From IMG/VR virus record IMGVR_UViG_3300018424_000311, positions 1 through 21,178 of that record: a stretch of 21,178 bases of DNA; one strand, written 5' to 3'. Shown here one piece after another: positions 20,682 through 21,178 of this stretch. The notes beneath the pieces are model-generated. The model ran no database searches. It was not told the origin of the DNA and was given only the letters and a program-made list of their open reading frames with translations. The translations under genes were made by a program, and so were the position numbers. Numbering within the stretch: position 1 is the first letter of the stretch; every line of letters begins with the position of its first letter. Source of the stretch: a virus.

Positions 20682-20710
20682 AAATAGCGCCTCTGGGCGC
20701 TATTTTTGTT
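20682..20710 (+). terminator. Intrinsic terminator after the head genes
   Basis: AAATAGCGCC and GGCGCTATTT form a perfect 10-bp stem with loop TCTG, and the right arm runs into ATTTTTGTT. It ends the rightward packaging/head block. Confidence 0.88.
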
Positions 20711-20722
20711 TATAAGTATTGT

Positions 20723-21178
20723 ATGAGTTATTTTTCAGCAGAACATATAGACTATCTATATTCACAAGTAAACAATCCATTAGAAGAAACAGTATCTATA
20801 TGTCACGAATGTTATAAACACGTTCCTGCATTAAAGTATGAAATTGACAATAAACTTTACATGGTAAAACATTGTGAAGAACACGGCACACATAGATACG
20901 TAATTGAAAATGATTATGAATTTTACAAGAGTTTAAATTGCAGTTATCAGTCTTATCATTTTAACGATTATGTAATGATTGAAGTAAGTGACAAATGTAA
21001 TTTAGATTGTCCTCATTGTTATCATATACCCAATAACAAAATTAAAGATCCTACAGTAGACACACTATTAAATCAAATTAAAATTATTGATAAACAACTA
21101 AGTCCTACACTACAAAAGAAAGGTTGGACTGTTTGTTTTGCTGGCGCTGAATCAACTTTACACAAAAACTTTACAGAA
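20723..21178 (+). CDS. Radical SAM enzyme of the COG1964-like type, 3' partial
   Basis: An open frame of 152 codons runs off the window. The canonical cluster motif CNLDCPHC (Cys92, Cys96, Cys99; CX3CX2C) binds the 4Fe-4S that cleaves S-adenosylmethionine; Tyr100 follows, as in most members. A G-A-E at 141-143 is the GGE motif in modified form. N-terminal CHEC (27-30) and CEEHG (51-55) make a CxxC...CxxHG pattern. I know this from COG1964 radical SAM proteins, the group including archaeal tetraether lipid synthase. Substrate unknown. It begins just after a terminator, with TATAAGTA at 20711-20718 as the only promoter-like octamer. I see no Shine-Dalgarno. Confidence 0.82.
   Translation, partial: MSYFSAEHIDYLYSQVNNPLEETVSICHECYKHVPALKYEIDNKLYMVKHCEEHGTHRYVIENDYEFYKSLNCSYQSYHFNDYVMIEVSDKCNLDCPHCYHIPNNKIKDPTVDTLLNQIKIIDKQLSPTLQKKGWTVCFAGAESTLHKNFTE

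Overview
The window is a dense, AT-rich (by eye under 40% G+C) piece of a T4-like myovirus genome, most like the marine T4-like phages of picocyanobacteria or SAR11 bacteria. The evidence is a set of recognisable T4 structural proteins (neck gp13 and gp14, tail completion gp15, tail sheath gp18, tail tube gp19, head completion gp4 and probable small terminase gp16). Late-promoter octamers of the form NATAAATA stand in front of most of them. I see no tRNA, rRNA, CRISPR array, insertion sequence or integrase. The host cannot be read from the sequence.

Layout. 1-3580: 3' part of a very long repetitive tail-fibre gene ending in a self-cleaving S74 chaperone domain. 3581-4224: a hairpin and promoter region, a 53-residue fibre-like protein and an unrecognised acidic 127-residue protein. 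4221-8676: a GT-A glycosyltransferase followed by a 1286-residue protein built from about ten roughly 100-residue repeats, each resembling a degenerate copy of its own C-terminal DxD domain. 8641-11713, minus strand: gp14, gp15 and a Nudix hydrolase. 11719-11734: a perfect 16-bp palindrome made of two head-to-head late promoters, serving gp14 leftward and gp13 rightward. 11752-17140: gp13, a dNMP-kinase-like enzyme, a very large sheath gp18 and tube gp19. 17221-20664: a second tube-fold protein, an unknown protein, gp4, gp16, a probable encapsidated internal protein with a T4-type capsid-targeting N-terminus, and an acidic Met/Pro/Asp-rich protein, ended by an intrinsic terminator. 20723 to the window end: the start of a radical SAM enzyme with the N-terminal cysteine layout of the COG1964/tetraether-synthase-like group.

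How it fits together. gp19 and gp18 build the tail tube and sheath, gp15 caps the tail, gp13/gp14 form the neck, gp4 and gp16 serve head completion and DNA packaging, and the fibre carries the receptor-binding end. The glycosyltransferase, repeat protein, Nudix hydrolase, dNMP kinase and radical SAM protein are accessory or metabolic cargo between these modules. The main points for a second look are the degenerate glycosyltransferase-like repeat protein, the palindromic divergent late promoter, two late promoters placed so that transcription should start on the A of the AUG, the capsid-targeting tag, and the phage radical SAM gene.
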